In this document: positions 24,596 to 34,009 of the stretch, piece after piece
Numbering within the stretch: the stretch's first letter is position 1
Layout: each line of letters opens with the position of its first letter
Assembly: GCA_937992055.1 (NCBI GenBank)
Contig: CALKLQ010000034.1
Location: 1-52,615 of the forward strand
Reading direction: 5' to 3'
Length of the DNA stretch: 52,615 bases
Origin: an uncultured Clostridia bacterium
GTDB taxonomy: Bacteria; Bacillota; Clostridia; Christensenellales; UBA1242
Notes under the pieces: model-generated
The model's database searches: none
The model's input: the letters and a program-made list of their open reading frames with translations, nothing else
Told to the model about the DNA's origin: nothing
Program-made: the position numbers and the translations under genes

Positions 24596-26758
24596 TTATG
24601 CAACATAAACCCAATAAAATTCTCTTAAGAATGGTTGTCCATCATTTATTGAAGCTTCAATTTGCCAAACATTATCATCAAAAACGAGTTCTTTTGAAGA
24701 ATTAAAAGGAGAAACAGAAAAACATCTTAATTCATATTCTCTAGTTTGAGAGTAGCCTTCACCTTTAAAATCTTGAGTAACATTCCAAATATTCGTATTG
24801 TTAAAAGCGTTTAACTGAATTCCATAGACATTGCTTGAAGATGCACTAGTATACGCACTACCCAACTCAGTTTGATAATTAATTCCATTAATCATATTTA
24901 AACCAGAAGTGTTAGTTCCACCTCCTCCGCTAGTTCCCAGGCCTTTGCTATGACCTGAATAGCCTGTTAAAAAGTAGCAACTACCATATTCCAATCCATT
25001 ATGAACATCTCTTCCGCCAAAATTTCCAACATAAGACGATGACGAAGCACTTACGATTCCAAAATTATGGACATTATATATTTTATTCTTTGCTCCACTC
25101 ATTTCTTCCCAGTATCCAAAAACTCCGCCAACATTACTTTGCCCAGAAATATCTCCACGATTAAAACTATCCTTAAAATATTGTAAGCTCTGTCTTCCCT
25201 GCATATAACCAATCAAGCCACCAACATAAGATGATTGACTTGCAGTTATTTTCCCATCATTATAATTGTTTTCAAAACATGATATGCTTTTTAAACAACC
25301 TAAAATTCCTCCTACATAATAATTAGTAGCTTTTATCGCACCAGTGTTAAAACATGAAGAGATTTCACCTTGAGTTTCCCAATCTCCACTTGAAGATTGA
25401 TATTCTGCAAATGAATAAACATATCCAGCAATACCGCCCGTATTGTTCCCAGTAGAATTTATTTCACCACTATTGCCACAATTTATTATTTCTAGGTAAT
25501 TTCCTCTATTATCATCACCAAACCCTAAAATTCCTCCAACAGAACTTCCTCCTCTAACTAAAGAATAATTAAAACATTTATTAATATATAACGCATATAC
25601 ATATTGCCCTACAATGCCCCCTGTTCTATCCCCACCAAAAACGCTTCCCATGTTGTAACAGTTCTGTATTTCACCATTATCGACATAATAAGCTATTCCA
25701 CCAACAGATCTGTTTTTAGAATTTAATGAGCCTTTATTATAACAATTGAGTATTTTTGTCATACTAATTATTTCAAAACTTCCCACATAAGAAATAGTTT
25801 TATATCCAGTAAAAGAACCTACAATTCCAGAACAATTTGTCAAATCTGCAAGATTATAACAACTACTAATTGAGCTATATTCGCAAGCGCCAATAATTCC
25901 TCCACCATATCCATCAGTAGCATTTACTTCACCTTTGTTATAACAGAACTCCACAATTCTTGTGTAATCTGTCTTGTCAGCAGAAGTTTTTGAAGCGATA
26001 TAACCACAAATTCCACCAACTATTGAAGTTGCTTCAATTTCCCCTGAATTGATACAATTTGATATTTTAGCCAAATATGATTTCCCACAAATTCCACCAA
26101 CATTTTGTTTTCCAGCAACTTGACCAACAAAAGAAATTTGGCTTAAAGTTGCATTATTTTCGCCAATTATTCCTCCTACATTGTTTTTGTTCAATGCGCT
26201 TATTGACATTTCAACATAACAGGACGAAACAACGCCACCTAATGTTTTACCTACAATTCCACCAACATTGTCACAAGATGCATTTTCTATCTTTGAATCT
26301 AAAATAACAACATTTTTTATAACTCCGCTTGAATAGGCAAAAAGACCACAAGCATTATCATTTGCAACAGCATTAAGTCCAGTTATTCTTTGTCCAGCTC
26401 CATCAAAAGTTCCAGCAAAAGGATTGGAACTTGTTCCCATAGCAGGCCATATCATATTTTGACCATCATGTACACTTAAATCTATAGGAGCAATAAGCTT
26501 ATAATTTTTATCTCCATAGTTTGCATAGTCAGTACGAAGCAAGAAATTTATTCTAGCTAATTGTTCTGGAGTTGAAATTTCGTAAGGAGTACCAGCAGTG
26601 CCATTTCCACCGGCAAACTCAGTTGAATAAACTTTAACTCCCCATTGTTCTGCAATTATCTCCTGCGCACTAGTAAAAAAAACGAACATATACAAACATA
26701 TAAATATTGTCACAAGAGTTAAGAAAAGAAGGACATTGTTTTTTCTTTTGTTTTCCAT
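24596..26758 (-). CDS. Secreted GLUG-repeat surface protein
   Basis: This 720-aa protein starts at ATG 26758, preceded by the strong site AAAGGAGG; an upstream in-frame ATG at 26791 lacks one. Residues 6-32 are a hydrophobic signal sequence. The body is a long run of GLUG-type repeats (NxGGIxGxxxxxxxIxNCYNxGxI), about 15-18 units from residue 95 to 560, predicted to form a beta-helix. The C-terminal 150 residues differ, and no LPXTG motif is visible. GLUG proteins are cell-surface or adhesion-related. The gene has its own consensus promoter and stands apart from its neighbours. Confidence 0.85.
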   Translation of the reverse strand: MENKRKNNVLLFLTLVTIFICLYMFVFFTSAQEIIAEQWGVKVYSTEFAGGNGTAGTPYEISTPEQLARINFLLRTDYANYGDKNYKLIAPIDLSVHDGQNMIWPAMGTSSNPFAGTFDGAGQRITGLNAVANDNACGLFAYSSGVIKNVVILDSKIENASCDNVGGIVGKTLGGVVSSCYVEMSISALNKNNVGGIIGENNATLSQISFVGQVAGKQNVGGICGKSYLAKISNCINSGEIEATSIVGGICGYIASKTSADKTDYTRIVEFCYNKGEVNATDGYGGGIIGACEYSSISSCYNLADLTNCSGIVGSFTGYKTISYVGSFEIISMTKILNCYNKGSLNSKNRSVGGIAYYVDNGEIQNCYNMGSVFGGDRTGGIVGQYVYALYINKCFNYSLVRGGSSVGGILGFGDDNRGNYLEIINCGNSGEINSTGNNTGGIAGYVYSFAEYQSSSGDWETQGEISSCFNTGAIKATNYYVGGILGCLKSISCFENNYNDGKITASQSSYVGGLIGYMQGRQSLQYFKDSFNRGDISGQSNVGGVFGYWEEMSGAKNKIYNVHNFGIVSASSSSYVGNFGGRDVHNGLEYGSCYFLTGYSGHSKGLGTSGGGGTNTSGLNMINGINYQTELGSAYTSASSSNVYGIQLNAFNNTNIWNVTQDFKGEGYSQTREYELRCFSVSPFNSSKELVFDDNVWQIEASINDGQPFLREFYWVYVA

Positions 26759-26811
26759 AAAACCTCCTTTATAGTTAATATATTTATTCATATTTCTCTC
26801 TCTTAACTTAA

Positions 26812-26841
26812 ATATTACTATATTTTTAGTAAGACTGTCAA
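26812..26841 (-). promoter_or_regulatory. Sigma-A promoter of the GLUG surface-protein gene
   Basis: A perfect -35 TTGACA (26836-26841) and -10 TAATAT (26812-26817) are 18 nt apart on the minus strand, about 54 nt upstream of the start. The consensus -35 suggests strong expression. Confidence 0.65.
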
Positions 26842-27226
26842 ACTCTATTAATAAAAAAAATGAAAACTGAATTTTAAATCAATTTTCACTCTTTTCACAA
26901 AAATTATTAATATTACTAATCTTTTATTCAAAATAAAGTTATCACCTAGATTAATCGTTGTATTTAAACTAAAGCATTTATTTAAAACCTAACATCTTAT
27001 TTTAAAGTTAATATCTTTTTACACTTGCCAGAAATGTTCAAAAAACATAACTTGGTTTTAAATTTATAAATATTAAATTTCTATCTTAAATAGTATTATG
27101 TTTTATTTTAAAATACTAAATGTAGTATTTTAAAATATTTTATATGCTTTCAAACACTATTTAGTATTAAGTAATTTAAACGTAAATTTTCTACAAACAA
27201 ACCTGTTTATTACTCTTGTGATTAAA
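26842..27226. other. AT-rich intergenic stretch
   Basis: This gap lies between spoIIIAH and the GLUG gene promoter. It has no ORF. The only clear structure is the inverted repeat at 27104-27137, listed separately. Confidence 0.5.
27104..27137. repeat. Perfect 15-bp inverted repeat after the spoIIIA operon
   Basis: TATTTTAAAATACTA and its exact complement are separated by 4 nt. It lies 90 nt past spoIIIAH. There is no T-run, so it may be a processing or weak termination hairpin. Its core TACTA-ATG-TAGTA resembles the hairpin between yunB and plsY at 36.66 kb. Confidence 0.55.
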
Positions 27227-27697
27227 TTATTCTACAGGAATAATCTTTATATAATCTATACTTTTTCCTGTTTGTTCTTGAATTACTGAAACTATTTGTG
27301 CCACCTCACTGGAAGCAAGTTCTGCACTTTTAACAATTACATTAATGTAAGAAGCTGAATTTGTAACAATAACATCTGCAAAGCCTTTAGCTTTAATAAG
27401 TCCCTCCATAACAAGTTCGCTTTCCATTTGTGAAATAATTTCCATTTTTTTACCTTCTGCCGTAGCTATTGCTTCTGCACTAGAACTGTCACTTTTAATT
27501 ATTGCGTCATAATATAAAAGTTCTTGGTCTCTTGTTGTTTGTCTATCCCCTCTATAACCATCAAAATAGCTTATGTTGCTGCCAGTTTGTGTTCCAGCAT
27601 CAACCACACGATTGTTTAAAGCAATATTAAGATAACCGGTAACACCTAATAAAGCAATCATGGCAACTAAAATAATTATTTTTGTTCTTTTTTTCAT
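27227..27697 (-). CDS. spoIIIAH: Stage III sporulation protein AH
   Basis: SpoIIIAH is a mother-cell membrane protein whose extracellular domain pairs with forespore SpoIIQ to form the feeding-tube channel during engulfment. The 156-aa protein has one N-terminal membrane helix (about 5-25) and a YscJ/FliF-like domain (about 75-156; ADVIVTNSASYINVIVKSAELASSEVAQIVSVIQEQTG). ATG 27697 is chosen for the AAAAAGGAG site. It is the last gene of the operon. Confidence 0.92.
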   Translation of the reverse strand: MKKRTKIIILVAMIALLGVTGYLNIALNNRVVDAGTQTGSNISYFDGYRGDRQTTRDQELLYYDAIIKSDSSSAEAIATAEGKKMEIISQMESELVMEGLIKAKGFADVIVTNSASYINVIVKSAELASSEVAQIVSVIQEQTGKSIDYIKIIPVE

Positions 27698-27710
27698 AAA
27701 AACTCCTTTT

Positions 27711-28097
27711 TTATTTATTTCCAACTAATATTTCAATATTAGTAGTTGGCAAATTTAAAACTGTTTCCACCGCTCTTAAAATTTGCAGTTTTACAGAAAC
27801 ATCATTAGCACCGCTGGCAACAACAACTACACCTGCCATTGTTTGCTTTTCATCCAAATAGTTTATCATTACACTAACCTTTCCCACCCCTTCTAAATCT
27901 TCCAAAATCCCGCAAAGCCTAATTTCTAAATCTGTTTGTCCATTAGTTGTACTGGTAGACTTAGATGACCCAACTGAGGAAAGATAAATAAGAAGTATGA
28001 TAACGGCGAATATAACAGCAATGACAATTTCAATATGTTTTATATTTTTTAATTTTTGAAACAGAGAAATCTTTTCAAACCACTTTTTTTCACTCAT
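27711..28097 (-). CDS. spoIIIAG: Stage III sporulation protein AG
   Basis: SpoIIIAG forms a large membrane ring of the mother-cell-forespore channel. The 128-aa protein has one membrane helix (about 22-43) and a ring-building domain (LCGILEDLEGVGKVSVMINYLDEKQTMAGVVVVASGANDVSVKLQI). It is shorter than the B. subtilis protein (about 229 aa), mainly in the linker. ATG 28097 overlaps the spoIIIAF stop. Confidence 0.92.
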   Translation of the reverse strand: MSEKKWFEKISLFQKLKNIKHIEIVIAVIFAVIILLIYLSSVGSSKSTSTTNGQTDLEIRLCGILEDLEGVGKVSVMINYLDEKQTMAGVVVVASGANDVSVKLQILRAVETVLNLPTTNIEILVGNK

Positions 28098-28578
28098 TAA
28101 ATTCAATCTTCTCCTTTTCAACTAAAATGTATTTTTGAATAGTTGCAATCACTGTTTTCTCTATATCTATATGCTGGTTTTTATCGTTAATAACTAAATT
28201 CGTCAAATCGACAAAAATTTTCTCTATTTGCATTTCGTCGGAAAAAATGTCGCCATAAACACTTATTTCAATGCCTTCTAAATTATTCTCTTTTAAGTCA
28301 CTCTCGATTTCTTTTTTTAACAAAGATAGTTTGTTTTGATTTTGTTGATATATAAAATCTTCCTGAATTTTTATTTCCTCACGCTGAAATATCTCATCAA
28401 AATTAATTTCAGATTTTAAAAGTTTTGGAAGTGGCGCAATAATTATTAAAATCATTACAAATGCAAAAATGCTCTTAATGTATTTTTCGGTTTGCCCCTT
28501 TGGCAAAACAATGTCCACCACAACTGAAAGGACACTCACACCAGCTATGGACAAGAGCCAAGCTGAAATTCCATTCAT
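28090..28578 (-). CDS. spoIIIAF: Stage III sporulation protein AF
   Basis: The 162-aa protein has two N-terminal membrane helices (SAWLLSIAGVSVLSVVVDIVLP and SIFAFVMILIIIAPL) and a soluble C-terminal domain with a ring-building-like fold in this family. ATG 28578 follows TTAAGGAGGG and lies downstream of the spoIIIAE stop, so it is preferred to the in-frame codon at 28605. Confidence 0.92.
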   Translation of the reverse strand: MNGISAWLLSIAGVSVLSVVVDIVLPKGQTEKYIKSIFAFVMILIIIAPLPKLLKSEINFDEIFQREEIKIQEDFIYQQNQNKLSLLKKEIESDLKENNLEGIEISVYGDIFSDEMQIEKIFVDLTNLVINDKNQHIDIEKTVIATIQKYILVEKEKIEFNE

Positions 28579-28588
28579 AATGCCCTCC

Positions 28589-29764
28589 TTAAATGAAATT
28601 TGCACTACACATAATTAATGCAGTTATTATTAAAAACATGAATGCAACACCAATTAAAATAACTAAAAGCATGGTAAGCGACTTTGAAACAGAAAACAAA
28701 AAGGAGGATATTCTTCCATCAGATAAAGGTTCTAAAATTGATGCAGTAAGTTTTAATAATAAACTAAAAATAACTATGGTTAAAATTGGTGAAAGAACGC
28801 TAACAAAAATAAGAAGTAAACCACATGCTCCTATGGCATTTTTAATGAGAACCGAACTAGCAACAATAACATTGAATCCATCTGCAAGATATCCTCCAAG
28901 AATAGGAACATAACTTTTAAGTGCAAACTTTGCTGTTTTTACAGAAATTCCATCGTACGATCCTGCTGTTATCCCTTGTATAGACATAAACGCTATAAAT
29001 ATAGTAAACATCGAACCAACTAACCATTTAAAACAAGAATTTAAAAAGCTATTGAATTTTTCTAATTTAACGGTTGATGTCAAATTTGAAATAACCGCAA
29101 AAACCAAGGAAAATATAAATATTGGAACAAGCACCAAATTAAAAATTTGCATTATACTTCCAGAAAGTAGTGCTATAGCCGGTTGATACACACTAACTGA
29201 TACGGTACCCCCTATGGCAGTCATAAGCGTAAGTAAAATAGGAAACAAAATATCTATTTCCGCCTTCATTGTCTCAAGAGTAGAACGGGATAGATTTAAC
29301 ATTTGCATAACCGCAGAGGAAATCAAAACTAAAACTAAGGCATAACACACAAAATGAATGACATCGCCTAGACTTTTATCTTTTCCACTCCGCAAATTTC
29401 CCAACATGCTTGATAAAATTCCAATGGCTAAAATTGTTGCAACTAAGGGCAGAAAATCTAATATCTGTTTTAAAACCAAATTAATTGTTGCACTAATTAC
29501 TGTATTCCCTAGCTCTTTAAATTCTCCATTTATAATCATTTTTATCTTGTCAACAAATGAAGAGTCACCAAATATTTTAAGTTGTTCCTCGTCAAGACCT
29601 GCCAATAAGTCTTCTAGGTCAGAAAAATCTAAATCGCCCAATTGATTGTCCACTTCGGTAGACACATCTTCTAAAACTTCATCCTCTGTTTTGCCTGCAC
29701 CCATTCCTAAAAACAAAAACGAAATGCAAAGTAGCATAATAAAAATCAAATACTTTTTTTTCAT
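28589..29764 (-). CDS. spoIIIAE: Stage III sporulation protein AE
   Basis: This 391-aa polytopic membrane protein is the export-gate-like subunit of the SpoIIIA channel. It has an N-terminal signal segment (LIFIMLLCISFLFLGMG), an acidic stretch (about 27-65) and at least six membrane segments from residue 95 on. Its ATG overlaps the spoIIIAD stop by 4 nt. Confidence 0.95.
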   Translation of the reverse strand: MKKKYLIFIMLLCISFLFLGMGAGKTEDEVLEDVSTEVDNQLGDLDFSDLEDLLAGLDEEQLKIFGDSSFVDKIKMIINGEFKELGNTVISATINLVLKQILDFLPLVATILAIGILSSMLGNLRSGKDKSLGDVIHFVCYALVLVLISSAVMQMLNLSRSTLETMKAEIDILFPILLTLMTAIGGTVSVSVYQPAIALLSGSIMQIFNLVLVPIFIFSLVFAVISNLTSTVKLEKFNSFLNSCFKWLVGSMFTIFIAFMSIQGITAGSYDGISVKTAKFALKSYVPILGGYLADGFNVIVASSVLIKNAIGACGLLLIFVSVLSPILTIVIFSLLLKLTASILEPLSDGRISSFLFSVSKSLTMLLVILIGVAFMFLIITALIMCSANFI

Positions 29765-30147
29765 GGCAATAGCCCCGCAATTATTTCTATGATAGTTTTT
29801 ATAATTGGAATAGACATTGAAAAAATAATAATTTTACCAGCTAACAAAATTTTGTCTGAAAGCGAACTTTGTCCACTATCATTACAAATGTTCGCACTAA
29901 ATTCAGTTATGTATCCAACACCAATGATTTTTATAATTAAATTGAATAGCTTTGTATTTAGACCCGTTTTTTCTACAACAAAATTAAAAACGCCCAAAAT
30001 TTCAGTCAAAAAATTAACGCACATAAAAAGAATAACAATACCACCACAAATACTAACAAAAATTGAAATTTCCGGCTTTATTTGTTTTACTAGCATCGTT
30101 GCTATGCAAGTTATTAAGGCTACGCCTGCAATCTTGATTATTTCCAT
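29761..30147 (-). CDS. spoIIIAD: Stage III sporulation protein AD
   Basis: The 128-aa protein consists of about four membrane helices (IIKIAGVALITCIATMLV; ISIFVSICGGIVILFMCVNFL; LIIKIIGVGYITEFSANIC; IIIFSMSIPIIKTII) as in SpoIIIAD, a SpoIIIAC paralogue. It overlaps spoIIIAE. Confidence 0.94.
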   Translation of the reverse strand: MEIIKIAGVALITCIATMLVKQIKPEISIFVSICGGIVILFMCVNFLTEILGVFNFVVEKTGLNTKLFNLIIKIIGVGYITEFSANICNDSGQSSLSDKILLAGKIIIFSMSIPIIKTIIEIIAGLLP

Positions 30148-30156
30148 GACACCTCA

Positions 30157-30351
30157 TTACAAGTTAAACATTGTTTTTACGGTTTCAAAAAGTGATGAAA
30201 TCATGTCAAGAACCATCATTAGAGCCACAACCAAACCTGCAAGTGTTGTTAACATTGCAATTTCATCTTTACCTGTGTGCTTTAAAATCTGACCTACAAC
30301 CGCTGTTAAAATTCCTACAGCTGCAATTTTAATAATAATATCAACTCCCAT
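30157..30351 (-). CDS. spoIIIAC: Stage III sporulation protein AC
   Basis: A 64-aa, two-helix membrane protein: MGVDIIIKIAAVGILTAVVGQILKHTGKDEIAMLTTLAGL. The ATG at 30351 follows AAGGAGATTAAT and gives the normal family length. It lies 10 nt after spoIIIAB. Confidence 0.95.
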   Translation of the reverse strand: MGVDIIIKIAAVGILTAVVGQILKHTGKDEIAMLTTLAGLVVALMMVLDMISSLFETVKTMFNL

Positions 30352-30361
30352 ATTAATCTCC

Positions 30362-30850
30362 TTAAACAAAAATCAATCCCAAAAGCGCCCCAACCATTAT
30401 TGCTAGTTTTAAGAGAATCGGCGAATATTTTTTCTCCTCACTGCTACATCTTTGTAGCGTATTTGAAATTTTTTCTTTAAATTGTGAAAGTTGAAGGCTT
30501 TGAAGTTCAACATCAAATTTTCCAAGACTTTTAAAAAATGAAAAAATCAAATGTTTTTCATCATCTTTTAAGAGCTTTACACCATCAAATAATTTTTCTC
30601 TATCAAGCTGTCGGGCATCTAAAAGAACGATAAAATTTTTAATTATTTTTTCAAGCGCCCTGCTGTTTAATTTTTGGGAACTCAATATATCCACAATTTT
30701 TTCCCTTGAAAAATTAATGTCAAGGTTCACATTTTCAATTAAAGAAATAAGTTCTTCAAAAAAAATTCTTCGATTTTTATAATAAGAGGAAAGTCCATAC
30801 CCAACATAACCACAAAGTAGCACCAACGACAAAATTAAAAACAACTTCAT
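30362..30850 (-). CDS. spoIIIAB: Stage III sporulation protein AB
   Basis: The 162-aa protein has an N-terminal membrane helix (LFLILSLVLLCGYVGYGL), a helical cytoplasmic part resembling GspF-type proteins (EELISLIENVNLDINFSREKI) and a C-terminal membrane helix (LLKLAIMVGALLGLIFV). It follows spoIIIAA by 3 nt. Confidence 0.93.
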   Translation of the reverse strand: MKLFLILSLVLLCGYVGYGLSSYYKNRRIFFEELISLIENVNLDINFSREKIVDILSSQKLNSRALEKIIKNFIVLLDARQLDREKLFDGVKLLKDDEKHLIFSFFKSLGKFDVELQSLQLSQFKEKISNTLQRCSSEEKKYSPILLKLAIMVGALLGLIFV

Positions 30851-30853
30851 TGG

Positions 30854-31765
30854 CTAACTCCAAGAAACTATTCTAGTAAGATTTTCATTATAAACGCCCT
30901 CAATTGTTCCTGGTCCTTGACGTGATGATAGAACTACAAAACGAGAAAAATATTTTGAATTTAAGATATCTTTATACTCACTTTTTGCTCTTAACTCTGT
31001 CACTGAAGCGGCATGAACGGTAGCCATAACACTAACACCGCAATTAAAAGCTTGCTTTATTGCATTTAAATCTTCCTCTCCGCCCAGTTCATCTGCAACA
31101 ATCAAGTTTGGAGACATGGTTCTTATTCCTTGTATAAAGCCTTGTTTTTTTGTGGAATAGCATAAAACATCACAAAATTTTCCAAGATTCATTTGTCCGC
31201 CGCCAAAAATTTCTCCACGTTCATCAAGCACTAAAACATTTAAGCAAAAGTTATTTTCTGATAATTGAAAAACGAAATCCCTAATAAAGGTTGTTTTACC
31301 ACAAGCAGGTGGCGATATGACCAAGGTATTCTTCACTCCAAATTCATCCACTATTGCACTAAATGCTGATAGTGAGCAGTTTTTAATTTCATGCGGAATT
31401 CTTATATTCAAACTTGTATAGTTAGATATTGTCTTTATCTCATCCTTTTCAATTACAACATCTCCGCATATACCTATTCTTATTCCTCCTTCAACAACAA
31501 TAAAGCCTCTTTTAATTTGTTCATTGACAGAATATATTGAACAACCACTTGCTCTAAAAACCACATCTTCTATATCCTCTTTTTGACAAATGATTGCCTT
31601 ATCTACATGTGAAGTTAGCCCCCTTTCCCCAAGATAATAGGGTTGTCCATCTAAAAAAACTGTAACTGGCTGATTACTTCTAAGCCGTAACTCATTAAGC
31701 CTTGAAAAATCTATCCTTTTATCAATCACATTAAAAATGTTTAATGGCAAAATTTTTCCTAGCAT
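30854..31765 (-). CDS. spoIIIAA: Stage III sporulation protein AA (secretion-type ATPase)
   Basis: SpoIIIAA is a cytoplasmic AAA/GspE-like ATPase thought to power the channel. The 303-aa protein has Walker A PPACGKTTFIRDF and Walker B-like VLVLDERGEI, followed by NLIVADELGG and MATVHAASVTEL. ATG 31765 follows GAAAGGGGG. A hairpin with T-run just upstream separates it from dacF. Confidence 0.95.
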   Translation of the reverse strand: MLGKILPLNIFNVIDKRIDFSRLNELRLRSNQPVTVFLDGQPYYLGERGLTSHVDKAIICQKEDIEDVVFRASGCSIYSVNEQIKRGFIVVEGGIRIGICGDVVIEKDEIKTISNYTSLNIRIPHEIKNCSLSAFSAIVDEFGVKNTLVISPPACGKTTFIRDFVFQLSENNFCLNVLVLDERGEIFGGGQMNLGKFCDVLCYSTKKQGFIQGIRTMSPNLIVADELGGEEDLNAIKQAFNCGVSVMATVHAASVTELRAKSEYKDILNSKYFSRFVVLSSRQGPGTIEGVYNENLTRIVSWS

Positions 31766-31787
31766 TAGTCCCCCTTTCTTTATCAAT

Positions 31788-31821
31788 AAAAAATTACCTT
31801 GGCTATATCTGCTCAAGGTAA
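31788..31821 (-). terminator. Terminator between dacF and spoIIIAA
   Basis: On the minus strand a perfect 8-bp stem (TTACCTTG/CAAGGTAA) with a 12-nt loop is followed by six T. It lies 74 nt past the dacF stop and only 23 nt before the spoIIIAA start. It should insulate the spoIIIA operon from transcription of dacF. Confidence 0.8.
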
Positions 31822-31894
31822 AATATTTATAAAAAATATAAAAAATTCAGTTTAGACAAATTGTGTCATATTGTTACAAAAATTAAAGAAGTTA

Positions 31895-33025
31895 TTAATT
31901 CCAATGTTCGCCAATTTCTTTCATGTTTTCAAAAAGGTCATTGGACTTAATTGGGTCCATTGTATAAATTTCGGTTTCAAACAAAACCTCATCCTCAAGT
32001 TTAATTATTAATTTTCCAACAACTTGTTCTTTTTCCAAAGGAGCAATTAACACATCGTCCATTTGATATTCGTAAGAAATTTTTAAACTCTCCTCCTTGG
32101 TTAATGGGTAGTAAAAGCCCTGTTTTGTCCAAAGTTTTACCTCACTTTGTTTACCTTTTTCAACTGGCGCTTTTCTGTAGAATAAATATGGTTCTAACAC
32201 TTCAACATAATTATACTCATCAAACGCTTTTTGCATGAAAGTTGCGCACTCTTCAAACATAGGCCCACAGTTTAAGACAACACTGATAACAGACAAATCT
32301 CCTCTTTTACTCGAGGCAACAAAACATCTACCAGCTAAATCAGTAAATCCGGTTTTAACTCCAGTACAACCATCAAAAGTCCCCAGCAATCTATTTTTGT
32401 TTTTTAAAAATCTAGTATCACCTTGTTCGCCGCCAGCGCCTTTGACAGATTTTGATTTTGTCCCAATAATTTCAACAAATTCAGGATACTTTAATGCTTC
32501 GGCAGTTATGACCGCCAAATCATATGCACTAGTATAGTGTCCATTAGTATCAAGCCCATGAGGATTGACAAAGTTAGTGTTTTTCAATCCTAATTCATTA
32601 GCCTTTTTATTCATCAGTGCCGCAAAGTCTTCTATAGAACCACTAATTCTATAAGCTATAGCACATGAAGCATCATTTCCAGACGGTAAAATCAAACCAT
32701 AAAGTAGGTCTCTTAAACTTAATTTTTCACCCTTTCTCAAGTACATACTTGTACCTTCAATTCCTACCGCCCTTGAATCTATCTCAAACTCTTCATCAAG
32801 ATTAGCCTCATTGTCAAGTGCACATAATGCAGTCATGATTTTAGTCGTGCTTGCCATTGGCAATCGCTCATCTTTGTTTTTTTCATAAAGAACACGTTTT
32901 GTATTTGCCTCAATAGTAACCATAGCTTTGGCTGATATTGAGGGTTCTTGGTTTTTAGTTGGAAGATAGGCTCCTGTTAAAAATAACAGACAGACTAATA
33001 GTGAACAAACAAATTTAAATTTCAT
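31895..33025 (-). CDS. dacF: D-alanyl-D-alanine carboxypeptidase (DacF/DacA type)
   Basis: This low-molecular-weight penicillin-binding protein trims the terminal D-Ala of peptidoglycan stem peptides outside the membrane. The 376-aa protein has a signal peptide (1-20), S59-T-T-K62, S115-G-N and K224-T-G as the three active-site motifs, and a C-terminal beta domain plus terminal segment (about 275-376). ATG 33025 follows AAAGGAGAAAG and overlaps ytfJ. The link with sporulation genes favours DacF, which is involved in spore cortex, but a vegetative DacA cannot be excluded. Confidence 0.9.
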   Translation of the reverse strand: MKFKFVCSLLVCLLFLTGAYLPTKNQEPSISAKAMVTIEANTKRVLYEKNKDERLPMASTTKIMTALCALDNEANLDEEFEIDSRAVGIEGTSMYLRKGEKLSLRDLLYGLILPSGNDASCAIAYRISGSIEDFAALMNKKANELGLKNTNFVNPHGLDTNGHYTSAYDLAVITAEALKYPEFVEIIGTKSKSVKGAGGEQGDTRFLKNKNRLLGTFDGCTGVKTGFTDLAGRCFVASSKRGDLSVISVVLNCGPMFEECATFMQKAFDEYNYVEVLEPYLFYRKAPVEKGKQSEVKLWTKQGFYYPLTKEESLKISYEYQMDDVLIAPLEKEQVVGKLIIKLEDEVLFETEIYTMDPIKSNDLFENMKEIGEHWN

Positions 33026-33416
33026 CACTTTCTCCTTTATCATTGGAAATTTTTCCTATTAAAGCATTGATAGCATTTAAAAGGGTTTGATAAGCAGATT
33101 TATTTTCTATATCCACATACTTTACCTTTCCATCTGTTTCAACCAAAAATCCAACAGGTGAAACACTCATTCCACCTCCACTTCCTCCAGCCATAGGAAA
33201 ATGATTTGCTACCCGCCTATTTGACAGGTCTGAATATTCACCTCCTCCTACAACAAAACCAACCGCCACCTTTGAAATAGGAATAATAATACTACCACTT
33301 GGCGACACCACAGGCTCGCCAACAATGGTATTTGCATCAACTAAAGTCCTAATTCTTTCTATTGTTCCATCAAGTAAGTTTTCAATTGAACTTGTGGCTT
33401 CGTATTCTTTTTTCAT
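33015..33416 (-). CDS. gerW: Spore protein GerW (YtfJ)
   Basis: The 133-aa protein matches the GerW/YtfJ sporulation family: SSIENLLDGTIERIRTLVDANTIVGEPVVSPSG, then VGFVVGGGEYSD and GGSGGGMSVSPVGFLV. It is required for normal germination in Bacillus. It overlaps ytfI upstream by 35 nt and dacF downstream by 11 nt, so the three form one unit. Confidence 0.93.
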   Translation of the reverse strand: MKKEYEATSSIENLLDGTIERIRTLVDANTIVGEPVVSPSGSIIIPISKVAVGFVVGGGEYSDLSNRRVANHFPMAGGSGGGMSVSPVGFLVETDGKVKYVDIENKSAYQTLLNAINALIGKISNDKGESDEI

Positions 33417-33972
33417 ATTTTTTAAACCTCCACTTTCTAATAGCTGCGAAAATAAAGCAATAAATCAAATCAAAAATTGAAATTGCAAAAGCAGTATTTA
33501 AAACAAAGAACAAGCTTTTTTTGTCATAAACAGGAGCACAAGAAATGGAAATTGAACAGGTTTGCTTAAAATTTTTAACAAAGGCAAATGCTCCACAAAC
33601 AAGTTCATTTAAACTGGCCGAAAGCATAGCGGTTTCAAAAGCATCATTTGTTCCAAGTCTAGAAGCAAAAAACAAATTCCTCACCTTAACTTTATCTTTT
33701 AATTGATTTGTTAGCTCTTTAACATAAACTATTTGCTCTTTTGACACTGAAAGTTTAATTTCTGAAACTTTTGGTTTTTTGTTCCCACTTGTTATAACAA
33801 TGGCAAGTTTAGTAAACTTGAAAGTGGAAAATTTGACCTTAAATTTAAAAATCTTAAAAGTAAAAATCCCATAATTTTTTATTGCATCATAAGTAATACG
33901 GAATTTAAAAGTAAAAGGGGTCACTAATAAAATTAAAATTAAAAGAACGAAAATTAAACTCCAATGTTGCAT
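33382..33972 (-). CDS. ytfI: YtfI-like DUF2953 membrane protein
   Basis: The 196-aa protein has an N-terminal membrane helix (WSLIFVLLILILLVTPF), a beta-rich middle (FTFKIFKFKVKF) and a second helix near the C-terminus (FVLNTAFAISIFDLIYCFIFAAI). The pattern RNLFFASRLGTNDAFETAMLSASL followed by GAF is as in DUF2953. The partner of gerW in sporulating Firmicutes; function unknown. Confidence 0.8.
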   Translation of the reverse strand: MQHWSLIFVLLILILLVTPFTFKFRITYDAIKNYGIFTFKIFKFKVKFSTFKFTKLAIVITSGNKKPKVSEIKLSVSKEQIVYVKELTNQLKDKVKVRNLFFASRLGTNDAFETAMLSASLNELVCGAFAFVKNFKQTCSISISCAPVYDKKSLFFVLNTAFAISIFDLIYCFIFAAIRKWRFKKYEKRIRSHKFN

Positions 33973-34009
33973 ATTTTTATTATTAGTAGTTTTTTAAAGA
34001 AAATTCAGT

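Noticed and set aside
29789..30292. Plus-strand open frame of 167 codons
   Set aside because: It lies antisense to spoIIIAC and spoIIIAD, which match their families in full and have good ribosome binding sites.
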